The notes below the pieces were generated by a model. That model saw only the letters and a list, made by a program, of their open reading frames with translations. It had not been told where the DNA came from and ran no database searches. A stretch of DNA of 5,983 bases from Deltaproteobacteria bacterium. Lineage in GTDB: Bacteria; Desulfobacterota; Syntrophia; Syntrophales; UBA5619. Numbering within the stretch: the stretch's first letter is position 1; each line of letters begins with the position of its first letter. Positions 5,251 through 5,983 of the stretch are shown piece after piece. Where the stretch lies: positions 1 to 5,983 of the forward strand of contig JAMDBG010000168.1 of NCBI GenBank assembly GCA_023487865.1, in the 5' to 3' direction. Made by a program: the position numbers and the translations under genes.

Positions 5251-5790
5251 TTAGGCCCCTACTGACTTTCCGACCTTACGCCGAATCTGTTCGCCCACGT
5301 ACTTGATCCCCTTACCTTTGTAAGGTTCCGGCTTTTTCAGGCTGCGGATCTCCGCCGCCACACGACCGACCAACTGCTTATCAATGCCTGATACCAGGAT
5401 ATTGACCTGTTTATCGACCTTGATCTGGATTCCCTCCGGGATCGCATATTCGATCGGTGCGGAAAAGCCGATAATCAACTTCAAATTCTTACCTGCAACT
5501 TCCGCGCGGTACCCGACTCCCGCTACCTCCAGGCTTTTTTCGAACCCGCTGCTGACACCCTTGACCATATTGGCGATCAGGGTTCGAACCAGCCCGTGGA
5601 AGGACCTCTCTCTTCTACCGTCGGACGGCCGCTTGACTTCAACCGCCTTTTCGCCCAGTATCACATCGACGCCCTTTGGTACTTCCAAAGAAAGCTTCCC
5701 CTTGGGGCCTTCAACTTTTATGAGGGCATGATCCTGGCTGATCTTGACGCCAGCCGGAATTTGCACGGGTATTTTACCAATTCTTGACAT
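5251..5790 (-). CDS. rplF: 50S ribosomal protein L6
   Basis: L6 lies near the sarcin-ricin loop and the factor-binding site of the 50S subunit and is needed for late subunit assembly. The 179-residue product (177 in E. coli) has the two repeated alpha/beta domains: MSRIGKIPVQIPAGVKI opens the first (1-17), and GVGYRAEVAGKNLKLIIGFS (91-110) opens the second. The family signature PEPYKGKGIKY is at 154-164, followed by the basic GEQIRRKVGKS tail. ATG 5790 has GGGAG at 5799-5803, eight bases upstream. It follows rpsH by 76 bases and precedes rplR by 54, the standard spc order. Confidence 0.99.
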   Translation of the reverse strand: MSRIGKIPVQIPAGVKISQDHALIKVEGPKGKLSLEVPKGVDVILGEKAVEVKRPSDGRRERSFHGLVRTLIANMVKGVSSGFEKSLEVAGVGYRAEVAGKNLKLIIGFSAPIEYAIPEGIQIKVDKQVNILVSGIDKQLVGRVAAEIRSLKKPEPYKGKGIKYVGEQIRRKVGKSVGA

Positions 5791-5830
5791 GAAGCATTCT
5801 CCCGATTCCCAATACGCACCTGACCCTTAT

Positions 5831-5844
5831 CCCATCAGGATGGG
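5831..5844 (-). other. Small hairpin in the rpsH-rplF spacer
   Basis: The minus strand reads CCCAT, loop CCTG, ATGGG; ACC and GGT outside a small bulge could lengthen the stem. It is the only structure I see in the 76-base spacer. No T-run follows it, so it is not an intrinsic terminator. Confidence 0.4.
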
Positions 5845-5866
5845 GGTTATAGGCTTATGAACTTGT

Positions 5867-5983
5867 TTACCATACATTACAGAGCAACTCTCCGCCCAGG
5901 CTCAATTCCCTGGCTTCCTTATCGGTCATAATACCCTTTGAGGTGGAAAGGATGGAGATGCCATAACCATTGAGTACCTTGGG
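5867..5983 (-). CDS. rpsH: 30S ribosomal protein S8, 3' end only
   Basis: S8 binds the central domain of 16S rRNA and, in E. coli, also represses the spc operon by binding its mRNA near rplE. Only the last 38 codons and TAA are in the window. They read from PKVLNGYGISILSTSKGIMT through DKEARELSLGGELLCNVW. The STSKG(I/V)MTD motif and the GGELLC segment identify the conserved C-terminal domain that contacts RNA; the terminal Trp resembles Thermus-type S8. The gene runs off the right edge, where rpsN, rplE, rplX and rplN would be expected. Confidence 0.97.
   Translation of the reverse strand, partial: PKVLNGYGISILSTSKGIMTDKEARELSLGGELLCNVW

Noticed and set aside
1..5983. Insertion sequence, prophage, CRISPR, toxin-antitoxin or tRNA gene
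   Set aside because: All long coding capacity is explained by housekeeping genes; no terminal repeats, regular spacer arrays or cloverleaf were seen on either strand.

Overview
The window is an ordinary bacterial ribosomal-protein superoperon, read entirely on the minus strand from right to left. In transcription order it holds the 3' end of rpsH (S8), then rplF (L6), rplR (L18), rpsE (S5), rpmD (L30), rplO (L15), secY, map (methionine aminopeptidase), infA (IF1), rpmJ (L36), rpsM (S13), rpsK (S11) and the 5' end of rpsD (S4). This is the distal half of the classical spc operon fused to the start of the alpha operon through a map-infA-rpmJ linker. Every gene is intact except the two cut by the window edges. 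No mobile element, RNA gene, CRISPR array or plus-strand gene is supported.

The proteins are clearly bacterial: IF1 is a close match to the Enterobacterial 72-residue form, L30 is present, and SecY has the usual ten-helix plan. Gram-negative, Desulfobacterota/deltaproteobacterial-like (for example Syntrophales-type) ancestry is my best guess, from sequence style and the secY-map-infA-rpmJ order without adk. That placement is inference only. Six of the twelve visible start codons are not ATG (three TTG, three GTG). S4 and L36 both carry complete zinc-binding Cys/His sets.

Layout: at 5867-5983 is the S8 C-terminus. From 2333 to 5790 run six tightly packed spc genes, with a 4-base rpmD/rplO overlap and a 1-base gap between rplO and secY once secY is started at its likely TTG. 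From 1097 to 2298 lie map, infA and rpmJ. From 285 to 1070 are rpsM and rpsK. An unusually long 117-base spacer then precedes rpsD, whose 5' end fills 1-167.

The genes act together in building both ribosomal subunits (S5, S8, S11, S13, S4; L6, L15, L18, L30, L36), starting translation (IF1), moving nascent chains through the membrane (SecY) and trimming their first methionine (MetAP). The points worth a second look lie between genes: a hairpin that separates the infA Shine-Dalgarno from its ATG, an 18-codon reading frame over the same site, a spacer before rpsD that is the only large enough place for an S4 autoregulatory site, a three-copy heptamer repeat abutting the rpsD ribosome-binding site, and a 10-bp hairpin between rplF and rplR. 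I do not see a previously undescribed multi-gene system here.
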